Positions 9,970 through 19,736 are shown, counted from the stretch's first letter. The stretch is 59,439 nucleotides of DNA from CAZTHK01 sp964613215 (GCA_964613215.1 CAZTHK010000021.1:1-59439), one strand, 5' to 3'. The notes: a model not told the origin generated them from the sequence alone. Numbers and translations: made by a program.

Positions 9970-11337
9970 ATGAAGAACGTTCTGATAGTCGACGACGATG
10001 TGGCAGTGACCAACTACTTCAAGGTTTTTCTCGCTCAGACCGAAAAATTCGATACCACCGTGGTTAACGATTCCCGGGAGGTTATGGGGCTGCTCAGGAA
10101 TCAGAACTTCGACATAATCCTTCTGGATATGGATATGCCCAATGTGAGCGGGATGGATATACTCAAATCCATGAAGCAGGAGGGGATAGACATACCGGTA
10201 GTGGTGCTTACCGGGGTAAATGATGTGGATCTGGCGGTCAAATCGATGAAACTTGGGGTGTTCGACTATGTGATAAAGCCGGTGGACGATGACAAGCTGC
10301 TGGAGATAATGGAGGACGCCCTGGAGCATCAGGTGCTTCACAAGAGCATCGAGGATCTGCCCAGGACCCTGAGCCGGAAGGAGCTGGTTAACAGGGCAGC
10401 CTTCAAGCACCTTCCCACCAGGGACCCGGAGATGATCCGGCTGTTTCATCAGGTGGAAAAGCTGGCCGGAAGCGACCTCAGTGTATTCATCTGGGGAGAG
10501 AGCGGAACCGGAAAGGAGGCCCTGGCCCGGATAATCCATAACGCCAGCCCCAGAAGGGACAAACCCTTCATTGCGGTGGAGGCCAACAACTTCGAGCCGG
10601 ATCAGTTCCCCGCATTCTTCTTCGGCCAGGTGCGGGGATGGAGTGAGTCCAGGGAGGAAAAGCCCGGATTCGTGGAGGAGGCCAACCGGGGTACCATCTT
10701 TCTTAACAACATAGAGTATCTCAACTATCCCATGCAGAGGCGGCTTAAGAGACTCATACAGGCCAAAGAGTACTACCGGGAGAGTTCCGCCAGGATAAGA
10801 ACCTCAGATGTAAGAATGGTGGTCTCATCCACCAGAGACCTTACCTCCCCGGAGTATGAAGAAAGCTTCAGCAGGGATCTGCTATACCATCTGATGATCA
10901 ATTCCATCAGGATACCACCGCTGAGAGAGAGGGTAGACGATATCCCCCTGCTGGCCGAATACTTTCTCAAGCAGGAGGTGGAAAATTCAGGCAAGAAGAT
11001 AGAGGGTTTTTCTGAAGAAACTATGGAAGCACTCCGAAACTATGATTATCCCAACAATGTCCAGGAACTATCCACCATAGTTGCCAGTGCAGTGGCAAAG
11101 GAGGAGAGCGGAACCATTCAGCTGGGATCACTACCCCCCGTTCTCAGGGGCGAAGCGCAGATAGAGCGAAAGAGCGCCGGAGAAGAATTCCAGCCCAGAA
11201 AACTGGACAACATAATCAGGGAACAGGTAAGGCAGACCCTGGACTACTTCGAAGGGGACCGGGAGAAGGCAGCTGATAAACTGGGCATCTCCGAACAGCG
11301 GATAGATGAGATAATAGAAAATCAACCAGGGGAATAA
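9970..11337 (+). CDS. NtrC-like response regulator with a degenerate AAA+ domain
   Basis: This 455-residue protein has the NtrC layout: receiver (1-120, phospho-Asp in LLDMDMP, Thr in VLTGVND, Lys in VIKPV), AAA+ domain (about 145-380) and a Fis-type helix-turn-helix at the C-terminus (AADKLGISEQRI). Walker A is intact (GESGTGKE, about 175). The GAFTGA loop that contacts sigma54 is missing; its place reads GQVRGWSESREEK. Walker B Asp-Glu is replaced by Asn-Asn (FLNNIEYL, about 243), and the sensor-I Asn is Ser/Thr. From the known mechanism of this family it should bind ATP but not hydrolyse it or open sigma54 promoters. It probably acts as a phosphorylation-controlled DNA-binding protein at sigma70 promoters. 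Its partner kinase ends 5 nt upstream. Confidence 0.92.
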   Translation: MKNVLIVDDDVAVTNYFKVFLAQTEKFDTTVVNDSREVMGLLRNQNFDIILLDMDMPNVSGMDILKSMKQEGIDIPVVVLTGVNDVDLAVKSMKLGVFDYVIKPVDDDKLLEIMEDALEHQVLHKSIEDLPRTLSRKELVNRAAFKHLPTRDPEMIRLFHQVEKLAGSDLSVFIWGESGTGKEALARIIHNASPRRDKPFIAVEANNFEPDQFPAFFFGQVRGWSESREEKPGFVEEANRGTIFLNNIEYLNYPMQRRLKRLIQAKEYYRESSARIRTSDVRMVVSSTRDLTSPEYEESFSRDLLYHLMINSIRIPPLRERVDDIPLLAEYFLKQEVENSGKKIEGFSEETMEALRNYDYPNNVQELSTIVASAVAKEESGTIQLGSLPPVLRGEAQIERKSAGEEFQPRKLDNIIREQVRQTLDYFEGDREKAADKLGISEQRIDEIIENQPGE

Positions 11338-11339
11338 AT

Positions 11340-11356
11340 CCGGCACGGAATGCCGG
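11340..11356 (+). terminator. Hairpin after the regulator gene
   Basis: CCGGCA (11340-11345) and TGCCGG (11351-11356) form a 6-bp stem just after the stop codon at 11337. A pyrimidine-rich but not pure T tail follows. It probably ends the kinase-regulator transcript ahead of the convergent gene. Confidence 0.5.
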
Positions 11357-11497
11357 TCCCTCCCGTCTTTGATAATCACATAAACCTCAATACCCTGTTT
11401 GCCCGGCAGCGGGACAGAAAACCATGCGGGATGAGAAAGGTGCTGAACATACCTGGAATCGAACTGGTTGGAACCCACCACACAGATCCTTGAGTCA

Positions 11498-14467
11498 TCA
11501 GCTCTCCGGCTTCTGCATCACAGAGGTCCCCCGGCGGCCGTCCATCTTTACCGTTACCGGTTTATCCAGCTTAACGTGAACGAAGTGTTCCGTCCTGCCG
11601 GCGGGTTTCCGGCTGTTCAGCCAGTCCCAGTCGATAAAGCTTGATCCATGAGCCGCAGAGATGGAGAAATAACCCACTCCCTTCGATGTGATATTATGAA
11701 AGAAGTGTGAGCCCAATGAGGCATCGAACCGGAAATCATCCAGCTCCACCTCCACGATGACCCGGGCGTTGGAGATATCCGCCCACCTCACCGGCACTCC
11801 CAGAAACCTGTCCCGGCTGCCCCACCGTCCCGGTCCAATAAGCACATAACTCCTGCCCTCCTCACGCAGCCTGCTGTTCAACTCCCGGATCTCCCTCTTC
11901 ATCCTCAGTGTATTGTTCCGGTCGAATCTGTCCGCGTCAGCGAAAATTACATCCCTGAGGTTTTTAATAACCCCGTTTCCCATGGCATGCCCGGAGTAAA
12001 GGATCATATTTTCCCTATCTATATTATCCAGATCCAGGCGGTACTCCTTCACATCCCCCAGCAACGGCTTTATCTGAAGTATGTAGAAACGGCTCCTGCC
12101 CTCCCTGTCCTTGCTAAGATCGACAGCGAACTCTACCTGCACCGGTATTCCCATGGCACTCTTTATGATCTCCAGGATGGAATCCAGAATCTCCGCCAGG
12201 GGGAAGGATCTGTACTTGAGAATGGAAGTGAAGTTTATAACCCTGGGGCCCTGATAATGGGAACCGGTCTTGATGGCACCGGAATTCATATCCAGCACCG
12301 AGGCACAGCACTGGATTGAGCCATCCTTTTCCGCCTCCGGTATACCCAGCTTCAGAAGTGTTACCTCGCTGCCGGAGGTGAGATCAAAGTTGTTGTTCTC
12401 CAGGTCCAGTGCGTAGAACTCAGTCTGGGTCTCCTTAAGCGACTGCTCCGGAGTAATATAATCCACCCTGGGATATTTGGGACAGAAACGCCATGATTTG
12501 CCACCATCCACTACATAATTGCCCAGTCCCATGGCTACCACCCCCACTCCATCCTCCGGTTCCATGTAGGAGACCGGATAGTAATTGAGCGACTGAGCCA
12601 GCCCTGATATGTGAGGATAAAGCCTGCCTCCGAATCTCCTTCCCGCCACCTCCTGAATCAGCACAGCCATCTTCTCCTCCCCAATCTTGTAGTTCACCGC
12701 CTCCAGATAGGAGCGGGCGGAATCTGAATAGACAGAAGCAAATACCAGTTTTATGGCCCTCTCCAGCTGGGAGAACCGCACCCCGATATCGGGATGGCTG
12801 TTGGGAAGAAAGTAGGTTTCGTATATACCGGAGAAGGGCTGGGATTTGGAATCCTCGAACAGGCTGGATGATCTCACCGCCAGGGGATACCGGACATTTC
12901 TCAGATACCGCAGCAGTTTGTCCTTGAACCCTTTGGAGAGGGAAGCTTCCTGGAATCTGTTCTTCAGTTTGTCCGGCTTATCATTGTTCAGCGAATCCCT
13001 GAAATCGTTCTCCCTGATGAAACAGTCATACTCCTCGGTGCCGACTATGGCGGTTTTTGGTATCAGAATATCAACATCCGGATGTATATCGAATAGCTTC
13101 TGGTTCTCGATAAGCATGTTAAGGAATACCATTCCCCTTCCCTTCCCTCCCACTGAACCGGGGGACAGCTGAATGATACTTTCCTGGCCGGGACGAACCG
13201 AATCATCGAAATTAACTACCCTGCCCCTGGTCTTGCGCTGGTGCACCAGATCACATATCTCGATCAGATGTCCTCTCAGTTCGCGGCAAGAATCGAAATC
13301 TGAAACTTTAACCGGCTGAATATACCTGGCTATCTGGATCTCCCCCCTGGCCATCAGCCAGCTGGAGAAATGGTTGCGCCTGGCATGGTAGACCAGCGAT
13401 TCATCCGGCACACTGTGGAGAAGTCCCCTGAACTCTGACATGGAGGATGCGCTGGCTATCTCCCTGCCGGAGCTGTCCCGGAAGACGAAATCACCGAAGC
13501 CCAGCCTGCTGAATATAAAGGAGGTCAGATCATGGGGAAGATTGGGAGAGTTCTTATCCAGGAAGGAGACCTCCAGCTCCCGGGCAATCCGGGCATTCTC
13601 CGGATCGGAAGACTGCAGCAGAACAGGAAGGGATTCCATCCTTTCTCTCACCCTTCTGACCAGCTTAATGCCCGCCTGTTCATCCAGCTTTCCCTTTCGG
13701 GGAAACTTTACATCGGAGATAACACAGAGCAGATAGTCCTGGTACTTATCCACCACCTCCATGGCATCCTCGTAGTTACTTTCCATCAGGACCTTGGGAC
13801 GGGTCCTCATCCTGAGCAGCTTCTTGATCTCGTCGAGGTTCTCGTCGGTGATAAGGCGCTGGGTCTGTTTCATTATCTCGGAGTTGAGCGCCGGCAGGTA
13901 GCGGGAATAGTAATGTATGGAATCCTCTACCAGCAGGATTACCCGGACCAGGCCGATTCTGGTGTCCTTTACCACATTTCTCCTGTCCTCCACATATTTG
14001 ATCATGGCCAGAAGCACCTTGGCATCACCATTCCAGGTGAAGATCTTATCGAACTGCTTCTTATCCTCCTGCCTGTCTTCGATCAGCTCAATATCCCTGT
14101 CGTCGCTGAGCAGCAGCATCACCGGAATGGAATCATCTATCTCCCGTATCTTCTTACACAGCTCGAAGGGAGTCATCTCATCTATCCGCATGGTCAGGAT
14201 GACCATATCGAATCGGCGGGACTGAAGCAGCTCCAGGGCTTCCTCACCAAAGGCCACGCTGGTTACCCGGGGTGCGGTGGAGAGATTGAGCCGGTAGTAT
14301 TCCCCGAATATCAGCTCGGTGAGCTTCCCCTCCTGCTCCAGAATAAAAGCGTCATAGATGGTAGCCACCAGCAGGATCTCCCTTACCCGGAACTGCATCA
14401 GATCATGGTATATGTCGTTATCCGACTTGTAGCTGGTAAAGACCCTGGAAATCATTTCCTTGTACAT
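11498..14467 (-). CDS. Receiver-like domains fused to a PPDK/PEP-synthase ATP-grasp domain
   Basis: This protein has about 989 residues. I chose the start with AAAGG upstream; an in-frame ATG 21 nt earlier has no ribosome-binding site. The N-terminal third holds two receiver-like domains. The first is degenerate (ILTMRI at the phospho-acceptor position), whereas the second keeps an Asp in CVISDVKFP. The rest matches the PEP/pyruvate-binding (PPDK N-terminal, ATP-grasp) family, with VRSSSLFEDS and FSGIYET. I find no swivelling phospho-His domain and no PEP/pyruvate TIM barrel, so it cannot be a complete PEP synthase. The substrate that it phosphorylates or binds is unknown. It is convergent with the kinase/degenerate-regulator pair and could be a signalling enzyme tied to the phosphorylation state of that system. 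Confidence 0.8.
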   Translation of the reverse strand: MYKEMISRVFTSYKSDNDIYHDLMQFRVREILLVATIYDAFILEQEGKLTELIFGEYYRLNLSTAPRVTSVAFGEEALELLQSRRFDMVILTMRIDEMTPFELCKKIREIDDSIPVMLLLSDDRDIELIEDRQEDKKQFDKIFTWNGDAKVLLAMIKYVEDRRNVVKDTRIGLVRVILLVEDSIHYYSRYLPALNSEIMKQTQRLITDENLDEIKKLLRMRTRPKVLMESNYEDAMEVVDKYQDYLLCVISDVKFPRKGKLDEQAGIKLVRRVRERMESLPVLLQSSDPENARIARELEVSFLDKNSPNLPHDLTSFIFSRLGFGDFVFRDSSGREIASASSMSEFRGLLHSVPDESLVYHARRNHFSSWLMARGEIQIARYIQPVKVSDFDSCRELRGHLIEICDLVHQRKTRGRVVNFDDSVRPGQESIIQLSPGSVGGKGRGMVFLNMLIENQKLFDIHPDVDILIPKTAIVGTEEYDCFIRENDFRDSLNNDKPDKLKNRFQEASLSKGFKDKLLRYLRNVRYPLAVRSSSLFEDSKSQPFSGIYETYFLPNSHPDIGVRFSQLERAIKLVFASVYSDSARSYLEAVNYKIGEEKMAVLIQEVAGRRFGGRLYPHISGLAQSLNYYPVSYMEPEDGVGVVAMGLGNYVVDGGKSWRFCPKYPRVDYITPEQSLKETQTEFYALDLENNNFDLTSGSEVTLLKLGIPEAEKDGSIQCCASVLDMNSGAIKTGSHYQGPRVINFTSILKYRSFPLAEILDSILEIIKSAMGIPVQVEFAVDLSKDREGRSRFYILQIKPLLGDVKEYRLDLDNIDRENMILYSGHAMGNGVIKNLRDVIFADADRFDRNNTLRMKREIRELNSRLREEGRSYVLIGPGRWGSRDRFLGVPVRWADISNARVIVEVELDDFRFDASLGSHFFHNITSKGVGYFSISAAHGSSFIDWDWLNSRKPAGRTEHFVHVKLDKPVTVKMDGRRGTSVMQKPES

Positions 14468-14944
14468 ATCAGAACCTTTTTTTATCATTCAGCGGGTTTC
14501 ATCGCCCGGCAATTCTATCAATACTATCAAAACCGGATTTCACCTCTACACCTGCTCCCCTAATTCCGATGGGAAAATGATCTTTCCCCGCAAACATTCC
14601 ATCCGTCATCCCACTTCATCTCCAACCCGGCCGGTCATTCCTGCCATCCTGAAAATCCAGTATCGAACCATAGCAGAAAGATACATATTCAAATAATTTC
14701 AGCTTGCCACGGCCGGGATACTGAGGTCTGATTCCAGTTTATTTCAATTCCATGGTGGTGTCAATCGATGGGTGGGAGATTGCTGTGATTCAGCGTATAA
14801 AAGGACAGATTCGCCGGAGATATCCGGTATAAACTTTCCACCCTTCAATACACCCGGTTGGATAGGTGACATATAATGTGTTCCGGGGCAGACGAATACA
14901 AATATCATTCGCCTCAGATCAAAGATTCTGGAAAAGCTTCTATC
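14468..14944. other. Intergenic region, no gene seen
   Basis: This stretch lies upstream of the minus-strand ATP-grasp gene and downstream of the minus-strand radical SAM gene. It has a small inverted repeat (CCGGA-4-TCCGG, 14814-14827). I see no coding frame with a ribosome-binding site and no clear promoter. Confidence 0.5.
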
Positions 14945-16423
14945 TCAGATGGAAGCTATTATCTTCCTGAAATGGAAGCCGTAAGCGGTAAAGGTAACCA
15001 CGGTGGGAAATGTTCTCGGATATCTGAACAGGCTGATGAATAGAAGTTTCCAGAAGTACTTCCTGCCTTCGTCGATCACACCAAGCTTCCAAACTGATTT
15101 GAAAAATGCAGGGACATAAAAGAAGCTGAATTTAAACTTCTTCCTCTTAACCGGATTATATTGATGTAGAAAAATCTTTATCCTCTGATAATACTGCTTG
15201 GGGGAATAGATTGAATGGAGAAGGTTCCTGTAACCGTTAAGCAGACTCTGATAGTTCATTCTGGGAATAATATTTGTGGAACCATCGGTGTTGTTACCGG
15301 TAGCACGGTCCAGCATCAATCTGCCCTCCTTCGCAAGCCGTTTGAACAGCTGGCTGCCGTGGGGAGCGTTGAGCATACCCACCATGGCTGCAACTATACC
15401 ACTCTTCTGTATGAATCTGGCCTGCTGCTCGAATATGGAGGGAGTATCGCTGTCGAAGCCGACGATAAATCCGGCTGTAACCACCAGGCCGTTACTCTGC
15501 AGCGTTTTCACCGATTCCAGCATATCCCTCTCCATATTCTGAATTTTGCCGCATTCGGCGAGACTTTTGTTGTTGGGAGTTTCGATTCCCACAAACACCG
15601 AAACAAATCCTGCTTCGACCATAAGATCAATCAGTTCAATGTCATCGGCCATGTTTATGGAGGCTTCGGTGGTAAAGCTGAAGGGGTAATTGTGCTCCTT
15701 CGACCACTCAATCATGGCCGGGAGAATCTCATTTTTAAGTTTTCTGCGGTTCCCTATGAAGTTATCATCCACCACAAAAACCGAACCCTTCCATCCATGC
15801 CTTCGCAGACTCTCCAGCTCTTTGATAAACTGCTCCCTGCTCTTGGTTCTGACCTTCCGGCCGTTGAGAGCTGTTATGCTGCAGAACTCGCAGTTGTAGG
15901 GACATCCCCTGGAATACTGAACGTTCATGGTGTGGTATCTTTTCATATTCAGGAGTTTCCACCGGGGAATGGGGGTGGAAGAGATACCGGGAAAATCAGA
16001 GGTGGCATAAATCTTCCTGGCTTCGCCATTTTCAAGATCCCGGATAAATTCGGGCAGGGTAATCTCGGCTTCATTAAGTACGAAATGGTCTACCCCCGGA
16101 AACTCTTCGTGCCTGAAGGTAACCATGGGTCCTCCGGCCACCACTCTTACGTCCAGCTGGTTGCAGCGAGCGACCACTTTCCTGAATGACTCTATCTGAA
16201 CATCCATTCCGGTCAGGAAAACACAATCCGCCCACTCCAGATCGGCATCCGGGAGATGATCGATATTAAGGTCGACCAACCTGGATTTCCAGCTATCCGG
16301 CAACATTGCTGCTACAGTGAGCAATCCCAGAGGAGGCGATGCTGATTTCCTCAAAAAACGCAGAGCATATTTAAAGCTGTAAAAAGTTGCCGGATTTTCC
16401 GGACTAACTAGAAGGATGTTCAT
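14945..16423 (-). CDS. B12-binding-domain radical SAM protein (HpnP-like, DUF4070)
   Basis: This protein has 492 residues. The chosen ATG is preceded by GAAAGGAAAAC; an in-frame ATG 39 nt upstream has no site. Residues 1-150 resemble a cobalamin-binding domain (start MNILLVSPENP, later VRVVAGGPMVT). The radical SAM core follows, with the [4Fe-4S] ligands in RGCPYNCEFCS (C-x3-C-x2-C) and the TIM-barrel strand VFVVDDNFIG. The C-terminal region (from about 340) resembles the DUF4070 extension found in the hopanoid methylase HpnP and relatives. Such enzymes methylate or rearrange unreactive carbon, often in lipids. The gene stands alone; no hopanoid-pathway gene is nearby, so the substrate is open. 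Length and motifs look complete. Confidence 0.88.
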   Translation of the reverse strand: MNILLVSPENPATFYSFKYALRFLRKSASPPLGLLTVAAMLPDSWKSRLVDLNIDHLPDADLEWADCVFLTGMDVQIESFRKVVARCNQLDVRVVAGGPMVTFRHEEFPGVDHFVLNEAEITLPEFIRDLENGEARKIYATSDFPGISSTPIPRWKLLNMKRYHTMNVQYSRGCPYNCEFCSITALNGRKVRTKSREQFIKELESLRRHGWKGSVFVVDDNFIGNRRKLKNEILPAMIEWSKEHNYPFSFTTEASINMADDIELIDLMVEAGFVSVFVGIETPNNKSLAECGKIQNMERDMLESVKTLQSNGLVVTAGFIVGFDSDTPSIFEQQARFIQKSGIVAAMVGMLNAPHGSQLFKRLAKEGRLMLDRATGNNTDGSTNIIPRMNYQSLLNGYRNLLHSIYSPKQYYQRIKIFLHQYNPVKRKKFKFSFFYVPAFFKSVWKLGVIDEGRKYFWKLLFISLFRYPRTFPTVVTFTAYGFHFRKIIASI

Positions 16424-16772
16424 ACTTGTTTTCCTTTCGGAGATGAACCAGGCGAATAACATTTACATCTGTTAAATTACTACAAGGGACAGGTTAAGTC
16501 AACAAGTAATGAATTTAGCAGCAGGGAGTAGATACCCACGGGCAAGCACGTGGAACTCTGCCCTGCGGGATATTGGATGGATATACAGTCTTGCCTTTCG
16601 AAGCGGCATCCAAACTGCGGCACCGTCCTTACAGTCATTCCGGATGTATATTCGGCACAATTAATTCATGTTTTTCTATTTCTCCTTCTCAACTGATCCT
16701 TCTTTTATGTTGCGGTGTCAGTTCTTCCACTTTAGTATCTATCCTGAAAAACAGAAATGAAGGGAAACAGAA
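16424..16772. other. Divergent intergenic region with a dispersed repeat
   Basis: This region lies between the divergent radical SAM and GH92 genes, so both promoters should be here. I cannot pick them out with confidence. It contains one copy of a dispersed repeat at 16534-16570. A 67-codon open frame starting at 16573 has no recognisable features. Confidence 0.5.
16534..16570. repeat. Dispersed ~37-bp repeat, copy 1
   Basis: The sequence begins ACCCACGGGCAAGC and continues TGGAACTCTGCCCTGCGGG. Related copies occur at 41497-41533 and 59105-59141. The shared core is GGGYA, a purine-rich spacer, then TGG-x-x-CTCTGYCC. All three copies are followed by an ATT(A/G)G-like end. Confidence 0.6.
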
Positions 16773-19736
16773 GTGATTTCAAGAATAAACCCTCTATTCA
16801 TCAATATAATCATTGCAGTAGTTATTACAGCGGGTATAACACCTCCCTGCGAGGGAGAGGAAAGCTTTGCCTCCATGGTGGATCCCTTTATCGGCACCGG
16901 AGGACACGGGCACACCTACCCCGGCGCAACCACACCCTTTGGAATGGTGCAGCTAAGCCCCGACACACGTCTTGCCGGATGGGACGGTTGCTCCGGCTAT
17001 CACTACTCCGACAGTCTGGTGTACGGATTCAGCCACACCCATCTCAGTGGTACCGGCTGCTCAGATTATGGAGACATCCTGGTTATGGCCACTACCGGAG
17101 AAGTCCGCCTCAGAAACGGAGTGGGAGAAAACAACCCCGGCTACCGGTCGCGCTTCAGCCACCTTGATGAAAGGGCCAGGCCGGGTTTTTACACTGTGTT
17201 CCTGGAGGATTATTCCACCCGGGTAGAACTTACCGTCACACCCAGGTGCGGCTTCCACCGCTACACCTTTCCGGGAGGAAAAAACTCCAATATAATCATC
17301 GATCTCACCCACCGGGATGAGGTGATTGAGTCGGGGATAAGGTTCAGCGGGAGTGGAAGGATTGAGGGATTCAGAAGATCCAGAGGGTGGGCCAAGGATC
17401 AGCGGGTCTACTTCGCCGCCGAGGTCTCCGGGCTTCCGGTGAAGAAGGGAGTAGCTTCAGGTGAAAAGATAATGGATGGCAACTCCCTTGTCAGGGGGCA
17501 GGATATCAGGGCTTTCCTCACCTTTGACACTACAGAAAGCGAACAGATTCTTCTAAAGATCGCCCTCTCCGCGGTGAGCATGGAGGGAGCCAGAAGGAAT
17601 CTGGAGGCGGAGATCCCCGGCTGGGATTTCCGGGAGACCGTCCGCCGGGCCGGCCAGGCCTGGGAGAGGGCCCTCTCCAGAATAGTGGTGGAGGGAGGTA
17701 CGGAGGAACAGAGAACAGTTTTTTATACCTCCCTGTATCATGCCCTTATCTGTCCCAACCTGTTTACCGACGTGGACGGAAGATACCGCGGAATGGATAT
17801 GAACATACACAAAGCTGAGGGATACACCCACTATACCGTATTTTCCCTGTGGGACACCTACCGGGCCCTTCATCCCCTTTTCACCATAATAGAGCGGGAG
17901 AGAACGGCCGATCTGATAAAGACCCTGATCAACAACTACCGCCAGGGAGGGCGGCTTCCGGTATGGGAGCTTGCCGCCAACGAGACCGACTGTATGATCG
18001 GCTATCACTCCGTGCCGGTTATTGCCGATGCATACATCAAGGGGATCAGGGGTTTCGATGCGGAGACAGCCCTGCGGGCAATGAAGAGCAGTGCAAATCA
18101 GGATACCTTCGGGCTGGAGCATTACCGCAGCCACGGCTACATTCCCTCCGGGAAGGAGGGGGAATCGGTATCCAAAACCCTGGAGTATTCTTATGACGAC
18201 TGGTGTATCGCGCAGATGGCCAGGAAGATGGGCAGGGAAGACGACTACCGCAGGTACATAAAGCGGGCCCAGTACTACAAGAACCTTTATGATCCAGCCA
18301 CTGGATTTATGAGGGCCAGAAAAAACGGAGGAGGAGTCACCCCGTTCGATCCGGCTGAGGTAAACTTTCACTACACTGAAGCCAACAGCTGGCAGTATTC
18401 CTTCTATGTGCCGCAGGATATTCACGGGCTGGTAGCCCTCGCCGGCGGGCCGGCAGCCTTCCAGGAAAAGCTGGACCTTCTCTTTACTACCGGCTCCGAA
18501 ACCAGCGGGCTGGGGCTTCCCGATGTCTCGGGCCTTATCGGACAGTACGCACATGGAAATGAACCCAGCCACCACATGGCCTATCTCTACGATTACACAG
18601 GCAGGCCTGATAAAACACAGCAACGGGTAAGAGAGATCATGGAAAGCATGTATTCAGCCCGCCCGGATGGCCTGTGCGGCAATGAGGACTGCGGACAGAT
18701 GTCCTCCTGGTATATATTCAGTTCGCTGGGGTTCTATCCTGTTACCCCCGGAAGTGATCTCTACGCCCTGGGATCTCCACTTTTTGAGAGGGCAGTAATC
18801 TCGCTGGAAGATGGCGCTGAATTTATTATAACAGCAGATGGCAATTCTACCGATACACCGTATGTTAGTAATGTACTTCTCAACGGAAATGAGCTGGATA
18901 CCAGGTTTATAGAACACAGTGATATAACGGAGGGAGGAGAACTTGCCTTTGAAATGAGCCGGGAGGCGGGGGCAACCGGCAGGCCATCCTGGACAGGGGG
19001 TAACTACTCCAGAATAGATGATCATCCCATAGTACCCTCCCCCTGGTTTTATCCGGCTGAAAGGATATTCAGAGAATCCCTCCGGGTAGAACTACTGTGT
19101 GTGGATGAGGAGGCTGAAATACATTACACCATGGTTTCCGCCGAAAACAGCTCCCGGAAAATCTACACCGCCCCTATAAATATTACAGAGACCGCCACTG
19201 TCACAGCCAGGGCTGAAAAAAACGGCAGGCCCGGCTTCCCGGTAACGGCAAGATTCAGCAGAATCCCGGACAATATGGACATTGAACTGCGCACCGGTTA
19301 CAGCTCCATGTACCCGGCCAGCGGTGATTTCGCCCTTATCGACGGAGTGAGGGGAACCAACAACTTCCGCACCGGCACCTGGCAGGGGTACCAGGGAGTG
19401 GACCTGGATGCAGTTATAGACCTGGGCAGCTCAAGAAAAGTCAGCAGAATATCGGCCGGCTTCCTCCAGGATCAAAACTCCTGGATATTTCTGCCTGCTC
19501 AGGTTCATTTCTTCGTGTCAGACCAGGGCAGTGATTTCAGGAAGATCGCAACCCTGAACCATCACATATCCCCACGGCGCGAAGGCTCCCTGATAGAGGA
19601 ATTCACAGCGGATAATCTCGATCTTACCGCCAGATATATCAGGGTGGCGGGCAAAAACATGGGCACCTGCCCGGACTGGCACAAGGGTAAGGACCACAAA
19701 GCCTGGATTTTTGCGGATGAGATTGTGGTGGAGTGA
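16773..19736 (+). CDS. GH92 family alpha-mannosidase, secreted
   Basis: This 987-residue protein starts at GTG, with AAGGG about 8 nt upstream, and has an N-terminal hydrophobic signal segment (about 5-24). It begins with the GH92 hallmark VDPFIGTGGHGHTYPG and carries the catalytic-domain motifs GWDGCSGYHYSD, WELAANETDCMIGYHS and GNEDCGQMSSWY. GH92 enzymes are calcium-dependent exo-alpha-mannosidases that trim mannose from N-glycans or mannans. After the (alpha/alpha)6 domain comes a chitobiase-C-like segment (about 785-830), then a discoidin (F5/8 type C) domain (about 850-987) that probably binds carbohydrate. It is a single gene, not part of a visible polysaccharide locus. The length is somewhat greater than typical because of the added C-terminal domains. 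Confidence 0.95.
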   Translation: MISRINPLFINIIIAVVITAGITPPCEGEESFASMVDPFIGTGGHGHTYPGATTPFGMVQLSPDTRLAGWDGCSGYHYSDSLVYGFSHTHLSGTGCSDYGDILVMATTGEVRLRNGVGENNPGYRSRFSHLDERARPGFYTVFLEDYSTRVELTVTPRCGFHRYTFPGGKNSNIIIDLTHRDEVIESGIRFSGSGRIEGFRRSRGWAKDQRVYFAAEVSGLPVKKGVASGEKIMDGNSLVRGQDIRAFLTFDTTESEQILLKIALSAVSMEGARRNLEAEIPGWDFRETVRRAGQAWERALSRIVVEGGTEEQRTVFYTSLYHALICPNLFTDVDGRYRGMDMNIHKAEGYTHYTVFSLWDTYRALHPLFTIIERERTADLIKTLINNYRQGGRLPVWELAANETDCMIGYHSVPVIADAYIKGIRGFDAETALRAMKSSANQDTFGLEHYRSHGYIPSGKEGESVSKTLEYSYDDWCIAQMARKMGREDDYRRYIKRAQYYKNLYDPATGFMRARKNGGGVTPFDPAEVNFHYTEANSWQYSFYVPQDIHGLVALAGGPAAFQEKLDLLFTTGSETSGLGLPDVSGLIGQYAHGNEPSHHMAYLYDYTGRPDKTQQRVREIMESMYSARPDGLCGNEDCGQMSSWYIFSSLGFYPVTPGSDLYALGSPLFERAVISLEDGAEFIITADGNSTDTPYVSNVLLNGNELDTRFIEHSDITEGGELAFEMSREAGATGRPSWTGGNYSRIDDHPIVPSPWFYPAERIFRESLRVELLCVDEEAEIHYTMVSAENSSRKIYTAPINITETATVTARAEKNGRPGFPVTARFSRIPDNMDIELRTGYSSMYPASGDFALIDGVRGTNNFRTGTWQGYQGVDLDAVIDLGSSRKVSRISAGFLQDQNSWIFLPAQVHFFVSDQGSDFRKIATLNHHISPRREGSLIEEFTADNLDLTARYIRVAGKNMGTCPDWHKGKDHKAWIFADEIVVE

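Noticed and set aside
14460..14696. 78-codon plus-strand open frame
   Set aside because: It overlaps the start region of the ATP-grasp gene and has no initiation site or motif.
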